Source of the DNA: Halothece sp. PCC 7418 | GTDB lineage: Bacteria > Cyanobacteriota > Cyanobacteriia > Cyanobacteriales > Rubidibacteraceae | Reading direction: 5' to 3' | Assembly: GCF_000317635.1 (NCBI RefSeq) | Contig: NC_019779.1 | Coordinates: 3,720,001 to 3,784,000 of the forward strand | DNA length: 64,000 nucleotides | Part shown: piece after piece, positions 54,347-63,421 of the stretch | Numbering within the stretch: position 1 is the stretch's first letter | Layout of the letters: the number at the start of each line of letters is the position of its first letter | Program-made: the position numbers and the translations under genes | Notes under the pieces: model-generated | The model's database searches: none | Told to the model about the DNA's origin: nothing | Seen by the model: the letters and a program-made list of their open reading frames with translations, nothing else

Positions 54347-54671
54347 GCAACCATAAATGGATTCCAGATTACGAGCCTCTAAGAACCAAGGAAAACCTGA
54401 CTGGTGCGCCAGCCAGGCCAACAACTTATTGACGGTAAGTTGTAATAACTTCGATCATAACTTTTAAATAACTGAATTGACGACTGATCTTTATTTCAAA
54501 AAACAAGTATTTCTTAATAACGAAAATGACATCTCTCTTAGGAATGAAGAAAAGAGAGTAGCTTTAGCTTAATCCCCCCATTAGAAAGGATTGTGTCATT
54601 GCGCTAGCTTTTCGTATTGATATCATAGAAGAAAATTTATTAAATCAAAATTTATTGATGTATTTTTTTGT

Positions 54672-54712
54672 CTTAACCCGATTACAACTTTATTATAAAA
54701 AACTATTAACCT
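54672..54712 (+). promoter_or_regulatory. Candidate Pho box (four octamers in 11-bp register)
   Basis: CTTAACCC (54672), TACAACTT (54683), TATAAAAA (54694) and ATTAACCT (54705) lie in exact 11-bp register, that is 8 + 3. The cyanobacterial SphR/PhoB box is YTTAAYYW repeated with 3-bp spacers. The first and last units fit; the middle two are degenerate. It ends 43 bp before the start codon, a plausible position. Confidence 0.45.
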
Positions 54713-54755
54713 TTTTAAATAAAAATAAGAATGTTGTGAATTCACATTAATAACA

Positions 54756-57700
54756 ATGGCTGGCAATAGCGTTATCTTTATTCACCCTGATGGAGCAGGC
54801 CCTGCTCATTACGCTTTTGGTCGTCTCGCAACGGTTGGTCCCGATGGTCGTCTCAATTGGGATCGGATGACGGACGCAAGTGTTTATCTTGGTCACATGG
54901 ATGATCAAATTGGTGCAACTTCCAATGCTGGGGCGGTTGCTCACGCTTACGGAATTAAACCAGTTGCGCCGAGTTATGGTTTTGATGAAAACGGCGAGGA
55001 ATATTTACCCCTTTCTGAGTTACAAGGACAACTGCAAAACGGCGCTGAATCGGGTTCGACCATTATGGAAGAAGCGATCGCGGCGGGAAAACCGACTGCA
55101 GTTATCCAGTCTGGCTTTATCGCTGAACCCGGAACGGGTGTTTTCTTAGCCGATGCCGAGAGCCGAGGGGATAGAGAAGGCATCACCGCCCAAATTGTCG
55201 AGTCAGGGGTTGATGTTATTCTCGGCGCGGGAGAAGTGGACTATCTCCCTGAAGGAGAAACTGGATTCTTTGGTGTTGAAGGAACTCGTACCGACGGTCG
55301 AAACCTGATTACAGAAGCCGAAGCATTAGGCTATGAAGTGGTTTACACCCGGGAACAACTGGAAGCCCTTCCTCCCGATACCGAAAGAGTATTAGGGATC
55401 TTTGCTGCTGAAGACACCTACAACGACTTAACCGAGCAAGAATTAAAAGATGCGGGCTTAGTTGACGAAAGTTTACCTCCCAGCGAACAACTGATCACCT
55501 ACGGTCAACCCAATCAAAATAATCCAGACCCAGTGACAGTTGGGGAAATGATGGAGTTCACTCTCGGCTTAGACAAGTTCACTCAAGCTGAAGATGGATT
55601 CTTTATCGTTGCTGAAGAAGAAGCGACCGACAACTTCGGAAACGACAACAATGCTGCTGGGGTTTTAGATGCCATTTTAAGAGCGGATGCCATGATCGGT
55701 TCTGCCCTCGACTTTGTTGATAACGTTAACCCTAACACCTTAGTCATCACTGCTGCAGATAGTGCTGCGGGAGGTTTACAAGTTGATGACAAATCTGGTG
55801 ACACGGTTGGCAGCAACATCCGTCAATCTTCCTTTGACGATCTAGAGGGGAATATTGCAGTTGAAGGGTTTGAGCGCAATGGTCAACAGGTTTTTGCCTA
55901 TCCAGTGCCTTTAGATGGTCAAACTGGTAACGATACCGAACCCTTTGTCACCGGCGCACCAGATCGAGATGGTGACACCTTTGAATTTGGCGCTGCTTGG
56001 GCGACCTTCAGTGATGTTCCTGGCAGCATCGTCACCAAGGCTTACGGCTTAAATGCGGATCAACTCTCATCCACCATCGACAACACCGCGGTTTATCGCA
56101 TTATGTATGAAACCCTGTTTGATGTGGAACTTGATCCACCTGAAGGTGTTCCTGATGACTTTGCGGTAGAAGAACCCCCTGCGCCCACTGAATCCACTGG
56201 TAACGTGATCTTTATTCACCCCGATGGAACCAGCCCCTCTCACTACGCTGCTGCCCGTTTTGCCACTGTGGGAACCGATGGTCGTCTCAACTGGGATAAC
56301 ATGACCGATGCTGGAGTCTATCTGGGTCACATGGACGATCGCGTCGTTGGCACCTCCAATGGTGGGGCTGTGGTTCACGCTTATGGCATCAAGTCCTTCT
56401 CGGGTAGCTATGGCTTAGATGAAAACGGTAACCCTTACACTTCTTTATCTGGAAAAGAAGGAACAACCATCTTAGAAGAAGCCCAAGCTGCTGGGAAAGC
56501 GATCGGGATTGTAAACTCTGGTTTCATCGCTGAACCCGGTTCTGGGGTGTTCTTAGCTGATGTTGAAAATCGTGGTCAAACTGAACTGATTACCGCGGAG
56601 ATTATTGAATCTGGTGCTGATGTCATCCTTGGCGGTGGCGAAACCGACTATCTCCCTGAAGGAGAAACTGGATTCTTTGGACGGGAAGGAACTCGCGAAG
56701 ATGGTCGTAACCTGATTGAAGAAGCAGAAGAAATGGGTTACACCGTTGTTTACACTCGTGAACAACTCCAAGACGCGGTTGATAATCCTGAAACCGAGAA
56801 ACTCTTAGGAATTTTTGCAGCTCGCGATACCTACAACGATACTTTTGAAGACGATCTCCGCGCCCAAGGGTTTGAAGAGGAAGATGGCGATTTAATTTAC
56901 TACGGTCAACCCGGGGAACCGGATAATAATCCCAATCCTCCCACGATTGCAGAAATGACCGAGGCTGCTTTAGCAATTCTGTCTCAAGATGAAGATGGCT
57001 TCATGCTCGTTGCTGAAGAAGAAGCAACGGACAACATGAATAACAATGATAATGCTGGTGGTGGAATTGAAGCCATGATTCGCGCTGATGAAGCGATTGG
57101 GGTTGCTCAAGACTTCATCCGCAATCAAGATCCCAACACCTTACTGGTTACGGCTGCTGACAGTGATGCTGATGGGGTTGAAGTCGATGATATTGACAGT
57201 GATGCTGAAACAGTTGGCTTCTATGATGTTCAAGTCCGAGAAGAAGAGGAGGACGGAATCGTTGTTCCCTATGATGGTCAAACTGGCTCCGATACTGCTC
57301 CTTTTGTTACTGGCGCACCAGATGCCGATGGCGATACTTTCCAATTTGGGGTGGTTTCGGCTGGCTTAGCGGACTTAGAAGGTTCAATCGTTGCCAAAGC
57401 CTTCGGGATGAATTCTGACACTCTCCCTGCTACTGCCGATAACACTGATATTTACCGCATCATGTATCGGACTCTCTTTGGCGTTGAACCGGAAGATGCT
57501 GCTGCTGCTGCTGCTCCTACTCCTGGTACTCCTGTTTTCGGTAGCTTAGAAGCAAATGAACTGAATGCTGGCGTTGACTTCTTCGGTGAAAATAATCTTG
57601 TTTTCTCTGGTGGCGGTGATGATACTGTTGATGTTTCTACAGTGAGCAGTGGTAACCGCCTATACACTGGTGGTGATAACGATGAACTTTTCTTAGGAAG

Positions 57701-58145
57701 CAATAATCGTGTCTTCACTGGTGCAGGGGATGATCTTGTTGACTCTGTGTTAGGTCGTGAAAATCGCATTTATACAGGTGCAGGTAACGATACCATTACT
57801 GCAGGTTACGAAGATCGGATTGTTGCTGGTGCAGGGAATGATCGCTTCTTCCTTACAGAAGGCGAAGTTGAAGGCGGTGGTGATAACACTGTAACTGGCG
57901 GACCAGGTGAGGATCAATTCTGGATTGCAACGGCAGGTCTTCCTGGTGCTGCAAATACGATTACTGACTTTACTTCTGGAGAGGATGTCTTGGGTGTTGC
58001 TGGAGTCGGTGCGACTGAAATTGCTGATTTAGAACTGGATCAAGATGGCGATCAGGCTCTGATTGGCTTTGATGGGGATGATTTAGCGGTTCTCATTGGT
58101 GTTGACAGCACTGCTCTCAGCGATAGTGATTTTGCTTTTGTCTAA
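54756..58145 (+). CDS. Secreted alkaline phosphatase with two tandem PhoA-like domains and RTX-type C-terminus
   Basis: A 1129-residue acidic protein without signal peptide. Domain 1 (about 3-475) and domain 2 (about 483-920) are paralogous PhoA-like folds: VIFIHPDG (metal Asp, D12 and D490), TSN with the aligned nucleophile Ser (S56, S534) and AYGIK after it. The E. coli ligands His331, His370 and His412 align with Asn, Ser/Asp and Gln here (NDNNA, AADS, DGQTG), so the metal site must differ. Residues 927-1129 are Ca-binding RTX-type repeats nearly identical to those of the gene at 51340. Export by a type I system is likely. Confidence 0.85.
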   Translation: MAGNSVIFIHPDGAGPAHYAFGRLATVGPDGRLNWDRMTDASVYLGHMDDQIGATSNAGAVAHAYGIKPVAPSYGFDENGEEYLPLSELQGQLQNGAESGSTIMEEAIAAGKPTAVIQSGFIAEPGTGVFLADAESRGDREGITAQIVESGVDVILGAGEVDYLPEGETGFFGVEGTRTDGRNLITEAEALGYEVVYTREQLEALPPDTERVLGIFAAEDTYNDLTEQELKDAGLVDESLPPSEQLITYGQPNQNNPDPVTVGEMMEFTLGLDKFTQAEDGFFIVAEEEATDNFGNDNNAAGVLDAILRADAMIGSALDFVDNVNPNTLVITAADSAAGGLQVDDKSGDTVGSNIRQSSFDDLEGNIAVEGFERNGQQVFAYPVPLDGQTGNDTEPFVTGAPDRDGDTFEFGAAWATFSDVPGSIVTKAYGLNADQLSSTIDNTAVYRIMYETLFDVELDPPEGVPDDFAVEEPPAPTESTGNVIFIHPDGTSPSHYAAARFATVGTDGRLNWDNMTDAGVYLGHMDDRVVGTSNGGAVVHAYGIKSFSGSYGLDENGNPYTSLSGKEGTTILEEAQAAGKAIGIVNSGFIAEPGSGVFLADVENRGQTELITAEIIESGADVILGGGETDYLPEGETGFFGREGTREDGRNLIEEAEEMGYTVVYTREQLQDAVDNPETEKLLGIFAARDTYNDTFEDDLRAQGFEEEDGDLIYYGQPGEPDNNPNPPTIAEMTEAALAILSQDEDGFMLVAEEEATDNMNNNDNAGGGIEAMIRADEAIGVAQDFIRNQDPNTLLVTAADSDADGVEVDDIDSDAETVGFYDVQVREEEEDGIVVPYDGQTGSDTAPFVTGAPDADGDTFQFGVVSAGLADLEGSIVAKAFGMNSDTLPATADNTDIYRIMYRTLFGVEPEDAAAAAAPTPGTPVFGSLEANELNAGVDFFGENNLVFSGGGDDTVDVSTVSSGNRLYTGGDNDELFLGSNNRVFTGAGDDLVDSVLGRENRIYTGAGNDTITAGYEDRIVAGAGNDRFFLTEGEVEGGGDNTVTGGPGEDQFWIATAGLPGAANTITDFTSGEDVLGVAGVGATEIADLELDQDGDQALIGFDGDDLAVLIGVDSTALSDSDFAFV
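57535..58145. repeat. 611-bp inverted duplicate of the RTX-type tail (partner 51340-51950)
   Basis: The two divergent phosphatase genes end in almost the same sequence over 611 bp on opposite strands. Differences cluster near the 5' side of the segment (for example SSGNRLYTGGDND against DSGNRIYTGSASD). It is consistent with recent duplication or gene conversion. Confidence 0.92.
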
Positions 58146-58321
58146 ATATTTCTCGGTAAAGGTGACACTCTAATTGATAAATTGGGGAAAAGGTAACTCT
58201 AACATTCCTTGTTCCTTTCCCCTTTCCCCTTTAAACTTGTCCCTTTCCCAGGCTAAGTGTTAGATCAATTGTTGACTTTGGTTGAAGGTCTGTGCTTGCT
58301 AAGGTTAGAATATTACAGTCT

Positions 58322-58408
58322 GGAGAGGTGGCAGAGTGGTTGATTGCGGCGGTCTCGAAAACCGCTAGGAGTGCAAGCTCCTCGAGGGTTCGAATCCCTC
58401 CCTCTCCG
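58322..58408 (+). tRNA. trnS: tRNA-Ser (CGA anticodon)
   Basis: An 87-nt cloverleaf: acceptor GGAGAGG pairs with CCTCTCC, D-arm GCAGAGTGGTTGATTGC, anticodon stem GCGGT/ACCGC with loop CTCGAAA (anticodon CGA), long variable arm typical of serine tRNA, and T-loop TTCGAAT. CCA is not encoded. Confidence 0.95.
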
Positions 58409-58489
58409 TTGGAGAGTTATATCAATTGCAATAAAAATTCCCCCAAAACTCTTGTTTGGAGGAAATGAAAAACATGGAGAGAATATCAG

Positions 58490-60367
58490 TTAAAGTTTCG
58501 TGCCACACTCAGGGCAGAATTTATTAGTGGCGGGATTTTTAGCCCGACAGTTGCTGCAATACATGATTTCGACTGCTTGGTCTAACTGTTTAAGTTCAGG
58601 CAATCCTAACATTTCGGCATTGCTTTTGCCAGGGGCTACCATGGGATAGCAGTTTTCGTCTTTTTTCACTTGGGCATCTAGTAAGACGGGACCGTCATGG
58701 TTCAGCATTTCGGTGATGGCTGTGGATAAGTCAGCGCGATCGCGCAACAGCATCCCTTTAATCCCGTAGGCTTCACACAATTTCTCAAAATCAGGCATTC
58801 CCACCTGCATATTTGAAGCCGAATACCGCTCTTGGAAAAAGGTTTGTTGCCATTGCCGTACCATCCCTTGCCAACCGTTATTAATCAAAACAGTCTTGAC
58901 ATTAATACCGTATTGTGCTAGCGTTCCCAGTTCCTGTAAATTCATTTGGAAACTGGCATCACCACTAATGCAAATCACTTGCTCATCACCAACACCCGCT
59001 TTCACGCCCATCGCTGCGGGTAAACCATAGCCCATTGTCCCTAAGCCTGAACTCGAAATCCAACGGCGGGGGCCATATTGAATAAATTGGGCTGCCCACA
59101 TTTGATGTTGTCCCACATCCGTTGTGTAATACGCATAGGGGGCTTGTTGTCCCACTTCGACAATTACTTCTTGGGGAGAGAGCAAGTCTTCATAATGGGG
59201 CACAACGAGGGGATAGATTTCACGCCAGCGTTGAATTTTCTTCAGCCAAGGTTGGGTACGACCAGATTGAGCAGGGATATCTAACTCTCGCACACGGTCG
59301 AGGATCTGTTGTAAACAAGTGCGGACATCGCCCACAATTGGCACATTCGGAGCGCGGTTTTTTCCAACTTCAGCAGGATCGATATCAATGTGAATCACTT
59401 TTGCTTTTGAAGCAAACTCATCCAGTTTTCCTGTCACGCGATCGTCAAATCTTGCGCCCACTGCAATCAGCAAATCACATTCACTCACGGCATAGTTAGC
59501 GTAAGCCGTCCCGTGCATTCCCAACATAGAAACGGATAAGGGATGATTTTCATCAAACGAACCCAGACCCATTAACGTCGTTGTTACAGGAATTTGGAAG
59601 TGTTCAGCAAGCTGCTGTATTTCTTCATGGGCCCCAGAGGTAATCGCACCGCCCCCCACATAAAGTAAAGGACGCTCTGCCGATTCAATATATCGAATCG
59701 CCTCTAGTACCTTACGAGGATTCCCTTTTTGTGTTGGTCGGAAACCTGGAAGATTAACTTGGTTGGGGAGGACAGGAACATAATCACACTCTTCAAACCC
59801 AACATCTTTGGGAATATCAATTAAAACAGGTCCAGGTCGTCCACTGCTAGCGATATGAAAGGCTTCGGCAACAATTCTTGCCATGTCGCTTGCTCGACGG
59901 ACAACATAGGAGTGCTTCACAATCGGGAGTGTAATCCCAAAAATGTCTGTTTCTTGAAAAGCATCCGTACCAATAGCTGGTCTAGCAACCTGTCCTGTAA
60001 TCGCCACCATTGGGATGGAGTCCATGTGAGCCGTTGCTAACCCTGTGACCAGATTCGTTGCACCAGGTCCAGAAGTCGCAAAACAGACTCCCACTTTCCC
60101 AGTTGCTCGCGCATAGCCATCCGCAGCATGAGCAGCAGCTTGTTCGTGTCGAACTAAAATATGTTTAACGTCTCCTCTCGCTTCTGAGCGATGGAGTTCG
60201 TCATAAATCGGTAAAATCGCGCCACCCGGATAACCAAAAATATGGGTTACCCCGTGTCGTTTTAGACTATCCATTAAGGCAAATGCACCTGTGCATTTTT
60301 GGGGAACCTCAGGGGTTTTGGTTTGAGACGGCGTTGCAATTTGTTGTGACTGATTTGGATAACCCAC
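58490..60367 (-). CDS. ilvB: Acetolactate synthase large subunit with C-terminal zinc ribbon
   Basis: First common step of branched-chain amino acid synthesis. The 625-residue ThDP enzyme has [13 protein letters not shown], the catalytic Glu in [31 protein letters not shown], the FAD-binding middle domain and the ThDP motif GDASFQMN..(N)[11 protein letters not shown]. After the normal end come about 25 residues with CSNC...CPEC, a zinc ribbon of the kind seen at protein ends. It may regulate or bind the small subunit; it is not part of the classical enzyme. An intergenic region of 81 bp separates it from the tRNA. Confidence 0.95.
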   Translation of the reverse strand: MGYPNQSQQIATPSQTKTPEVPQKCTGAFALMDSLKRHGVTHIFGYPGGAILPIYDELHRSEARGDVKHILVRHEQAAAHAADGYARATGKVGVCFATSGPGATNLVTGLATAHMDSIPMVAITGQVARPAIGTDAFQETDIFGITLPIVKHSYVVRRASDMARIVAEAFHIASSGRPGPVLIDIPKDVGFEECDYVPVLPNQVNLPGFRPTQKGNPRKVLEAIRYIESAERPLLYVGGGAITSGAHEEIQQLAEHFQIPVTTTLMGLGSFDENHPLSVSMLGMHGTAYANYAVSECDLLIAVGARFDDRVTGKLDEFASKAKVIHIDIDPAEVGKNRAPNVPIVGDVRTCLQQILDRVRELDIPAQSGRTQPWLKKIQRWREIYPLVVPHYEDLLSPQEVIVEVGQQAPYAYYTTDVGQHQMWAAQFIQYGPRRWISSSGLGTMGYGLPAAMGVKAGVGDEQVICISGDASFQMNLQELGTLAQYGINVKTVLINNGWQGMVRQWQQTFFQERYSASNMQVGMPDFEKLCEAYGIKGMLLRDRADLSTAITEMLNHDGPVLLDAQVKKDENCYPMVAPGKSNAEMLGLPELKQLDQAVEIMYCSNCRAKNPATNKFCPECGTKL

Positions 60368-60491
60368 AGCTTAAACGTTTAAACTCACTACTTAACTTTA
60401 AAGTCGAAATATACTGGTTGTTATTTATGCTACAACTTTTTTAATGAAAATTCCCAGTTTATTTATGTTTTTCTCACTTACAGATCATCTT

Positions 60492-61031
60492 CTAGTCTGA
60501 GCTTTGATTAGTTGTTACTAGAACATCTCTCATCATTTTTGCAGCAGAACAGCGCACCCGACAACCCGATTTAATTTCCCACCAGCCCCAAGCCCTATCT
60601 GGAGATTGCCACAACTGCAAATGGGACACTTCTGGAAGACAATAAAAGTTTTCTTGTCCGAATCCGAGTAACCCCGAGGTGAGGTGAGTGAAGGGATCAT
60701 GACTGACCCGATAAATAGGAAATGACCCGATTAAAGGCACGCCCCAACCATCAACAGCAATTAAACTGTTGACAGTTCCCCCTTGCTGTTGCCAAATCCA
60801 TGCTGTCGCGATCGCGCCAACAACACCTGCACTAAAACCAACAAAAGATAAAGCAGGAGGAGAGGGATTCAGTTGTTGAGACAGCCAGTGGTAAATCTCG
60901 ATCCCATTATACGGAGCAATATTTGTGGGAATAACCAAGCATTTTGGATCAGACGGGTGAGACAAACCGATCGCGCTGATGAAGTTTTGAGTCAGTTGGG
61001 GAGGATGAAAGCCTGGACAAATGATAATCAC
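60492..61031 (-). CDS. Alpha/beta-hydrolase-like protein, unknown
   Basis: A 179-residue protein opening MIIICPGFHPPQLTQNF. The segment FVGFSAGVVGAIATAW has a GxSxG nucleophile elbow (Ser near 68), and VSHLQLWQSPD could hold the His. The fold is short and no acid residue is obvious, so it may be inactive or a lipase-like remnant. Not recognised further. It lies 124 bp upstream of the ilvB start on the same strand. Confidence 0.6.
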   Translation of the reverse strand: MIIICPGFHPPQLTQNFISAIGLSHPSDPKCLVIPTNIAPYNGIEIYHWLSQQLNPSPPALSFVGFSAGVVGAIATAWIWQQQGGTVNSLIAVDGWGVPLIGSFPIYRVSHDPFTHLTSGLLGFGQENFYCLPEVSHLQLWQSPDRAWGWWEIKSGCRVRCSAAKMMRDVLVTTNQSSD

Positions 61032-61230
61032 GTTTGTTGAGTTGAAGGTGAAATGAGTCTTACCAATGATCAGAAAAAGTTCTTGATTTCAAATTAACAT
61101 CTTTTAAAGAATGACCTGACTGATGAACTAAAAGAGAGATAATAAAACTAGAAACAATTCAAGTGTCATTGATCCCCTAAAAGAAAAGTTTCTAACGCTT
61201 TAACTGCATTTCAAAGGAGGGGATTCGGTC

Positions 61231-61416
61231 ATGAAGGGATTACAACTGTGTGAAATTCTGCTGATGATCGCCCTACTGGTGATTAGTATCTCTAGCTTAA
61301 CCTATTTTCTAGGTGCGTTCAGTTTTCGTTTAGCTCTAATTGTTGAATTTACTCTAATTACAGCAATGTTAATCGCTGGCTTTGTTCTTTTTGAACGAGC
61401 TTTCAATCATCCCTAA
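61231..61416 (+). CDS. Small two-helix membrane protein
   Basis: 61 residues from ATG 61231, behind an excellent AAAGGAGG site at 61213-61220. Two membrane helices (about 5-27 and 33-53) are joined by a short turn, with almost no soluble part. No family recognised. It lies 100 bp ahead of the PEBP gene, which also has a strong AAAGGAGG site, so the two may be co-expressed. Confidence 0.65.
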   Translation: MKGLQLCEILLMIALLVISISSLTYFLGAFSFRLALIVEFTLITAMLIAGFVLFERAFNHP

Positions 61417-61515
61417 AATCACTCAGAAACAAATAATATTGAGTTATTGCAATATCCAATCATTTGTCAGATTGCTCGATGTCAAAAACTGATTCTGTAA
61501 AGGAAAGGAGGTCTA

Positions 61516-61947
61516 ATGAAACTCACTAGCCCTGTCTTTGAAAATAATGGGATAATTCCTCAAAAATATACTTGTCAGGGGAATAACATTAATCCGCCTT
61601 TGATGATTCGTAATATCCCTAATGGGACTGTTTCTTTAGCGTTGATTATTGATGATCCAGATGCACCAATGAAAACTTGGGATCACTGGGTAATGTGGAA
61701 TATAAAACCTGTTGCAGAAATTCCAGAAAACTCTGCTTTGGGAGAACAAGGGAAAAATAGTTGGGGCAATAATCATTATGGGGGACCGTGTCCTCCTAAT
61801 GGGACTCATCGCTATTTTTTCAAACTTTACGCGCTTGACTGTGATTTAAACTTATCAAGAAAAGCAACGAAATTAGATTTAGAAGCAGCAATGGAAAATC
61901 ATATTTTGGAGAGCGTTAATTTAATTGGCTTATATCAAAAAGTTTAA
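61516..61947 (+). CDS. YbhB/YbcL-family (PEBP) protein
   Basis: A 143-residue protein of the phosphatidylethanolamine-binding / Raf-kinase-inhibitor-like family. Signatures are FENNGIIPQKYTCQG at the N-terminus, LALIIDDPDAP, DHWVMWNI and the ligand-pocket motif GPCPPNGTHRYFFKLYALD. The bacterial role is unclear; binding of a small anionic ligand is likely. The start is supported by AAGGAGG at 61504-61510. Confidence 0.93.
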   Translation: MKLTSPVFENNGIIPQKYTCQGNNINPPLMIRNIPNGTVSLALIIDDPDAPMKTWDHWVMWNIKPVAEIPENSALGEQGKNSWGNNHYGGPCPPNGTHRYFFKLYALDCDLNLSRKATKLDLEAAMENHILESVNLIGLYQKV

Positions 61948-61974
61948 TTGCTAAAATTAAGCAACTCAGCAATC

Positions 61975-63282
61975 TTACCCTTGTGAACTGACATATTTTT
62001 TCAAGGTGGGGATTAAGGTAAAGCGGGTGATTTTTTGATTGGTTTGCTTTTGCAGTAAGCAACGGCGGTTTAAGGAGCTAAGTGCTGTCATGACATAAGA
62101 TAAATCGTTGATATCAGAAAGATTGTGTTGTATTTCTTTTAAGGTTAATCCTGAATTAGATGCTGCTAGATGAGTCATTACCTGTTTTTCTAAGGGTGAT
62201 AAACGTTGGAATTGTTCGGAAAAATAACGAGATAATATTTCACCGATAAAGAGGGGATTTGAGTCTAGTAACTCATCAAAATTACCATCAAATAGGGTTT
62301 GGGCTGTTGTCACCAATTCATTAATCGCGATGGGATGACCGGAATAGTCTTGTGTCAATCGAGAAAGTAAGTTTTTATCAGCAATATTAATGCCTTTTTT
62401 CGCAAGAATTTCTTTTACTGTCTCGACTGTTAAGCCGTTGAGAGTCATGAAACGAGTGGGTAATTGATCGCCGGCTAGCGTTATTAATTCTAAGGGTGTT
62501 TCTCGGCTTAGGAGTAAAATACTACTTTGATGACGGGTTTGAGCCACTTGTTTTAAGAGGTCTCCATAATTTTCATATCCCCCTTGATAATAACTGGCTA
62601 GGTTGTTCGCTTGAAAGACACTTTCAAAGTTATCTAGAATGACTAAACAACGAGATGCTCGAAATTCTTCGATTAAGTCTGCAATGAGAGGGGGATGATT
62701 ATCATTCGTTTCTATTTCTTGCGAATGACGAAAACAAGCCATGAGATCCCTGAGGAGATTGTCTAAATGGGGAACTCCTCGCAAAGATAAATTGCGCCAA
62801 ATCACATAATCATAATTATCAGCAACACTTTCAATAAGACGCACCGCGATCGCGCTTTTGCCAATTCCAGCCATCCCCAATAGCCCCACTAACGGACATC
62901 TCTCTTTGATGAGATCGTTTTCTAAAGTTGTCAACTGCATTGTGCGCCCGCAAAACGTTCCCACCACAGGGGCATCTCCCCAGTCAAGATGATCAGTTGT
63001 CTGCTTTTCTGCCTCTTTTTGCAGGTCATTGATCTGTTTTTGATATTCTTCGAGAATGATTTTTTGCAGTTTGGCAAATTTACCAGGTCCTGCACCTTCA
63101 ATCTGAAACTTCTTATAAACCTCACCCAAGCGTTTCTGGAGGGCGTTACGCTGTACGCCTAATCGTTGCGCGATCGCGCTTAGGTCTTCTCCTTCTAAGG
63201 TATCCAGCAACACTTGTAACTCACCCTCTGATACACCTAACCGCTTGGTCAAAGACTTCAAAAATTCTGGGGGAACAACCAT
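61975..63282 (-). CDS. NB-ARC/STAND ATPase with N-terminal HTH-like domain, without sensor repeats
   Basis: A 435-residue signalling ATPase. Residues 8-75 (SEGELQVLLDTLEGEDLSAIAQRLG and FQIEGAGPGKFAKLQKI) form the helical domain that precedes NB-ARC modules in cyanobacteria. The P-loop is GMAGIGKS (136-143) and Walker B LVILDNFE (D217), with LLLSRETP as sensor 1. A winged-helix part follows and ends at residue 435 (KKYVSSQG). Most relatives continue into WD40, TPR or pentapeptide repeats; none is present here. Confidence 0.88.
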   Translation of the reverse strand: MVVPPEFLKSLTKRLGVSEGELQVLLDTLEGEDLSAIAQRLGVQRNALQKRLGEVYKKFQIEGAGPGKFAKLQKIILEEYQKQINDLQKEAEKQTTDHLDWGDAPVVGTFCGRTMQLTTLENDLIKERCPLVGLLGMAGIGKSAIAVRLIESVADNYDYVIWRNLSLRGVPHLDNLLRDLMACFRHSQEIETNDNHPPLIADLIEEFRASRCLVILDNFESVFQANNLASYYQGGYENYGDLLKQVAQTRHQSSILLLSRETPLELITLAGDQLPTRFMTLNGLTVETVKEILAKKGINIADKNLLSRLTQDYSGHPIAINELVTTAQTLFDGNFDELLDSNPLFIGEILSRYFSEQFQRLSPLEKQVMTHLAASNSGLTLKEIQHNLSDINDLSYVMTALSSLNRRCLLQKQTNQKITRFTLIPTLKKYVSSQG

Positions 63283-63421
63283 AACTTACAGTTCTACAAT
63301 TTGACTCATTTTAGTCTCACTTTATCATGTCACGGAGTAGAAAAGTGAGATTGAGGCGGGAGTCGGTGACGATCCTAGGCTAGAATCAAATCAGTTAGGG
63401 ATGAACTCTTAAACCTAAAAC

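Larger units (their letters stand above)
54073..54755. promoter_or_regulatory. 683-bp divergent intergenic region between two secreted phosphatases
   Basis: It contains no credible gene. It holds the 28-bp dispersed repeat at 54319-54346, a stable hairpin CCTGACTGG/CCAGCCAGG at 54396-54417, and tandem ACATTAAG-ACGTTAAG at 54194-54209. The candidate Pho box is at 54672-54712. The region is AT-rich overall and must hold both promoters. Confidence 0.7.

Noticed and set aside
57088-57369. Overlapping open frames inside the tandem phosphatase gene
   Set aside because: Alternative-frame shadows of a long gene with strong domain similarity between its two halves.
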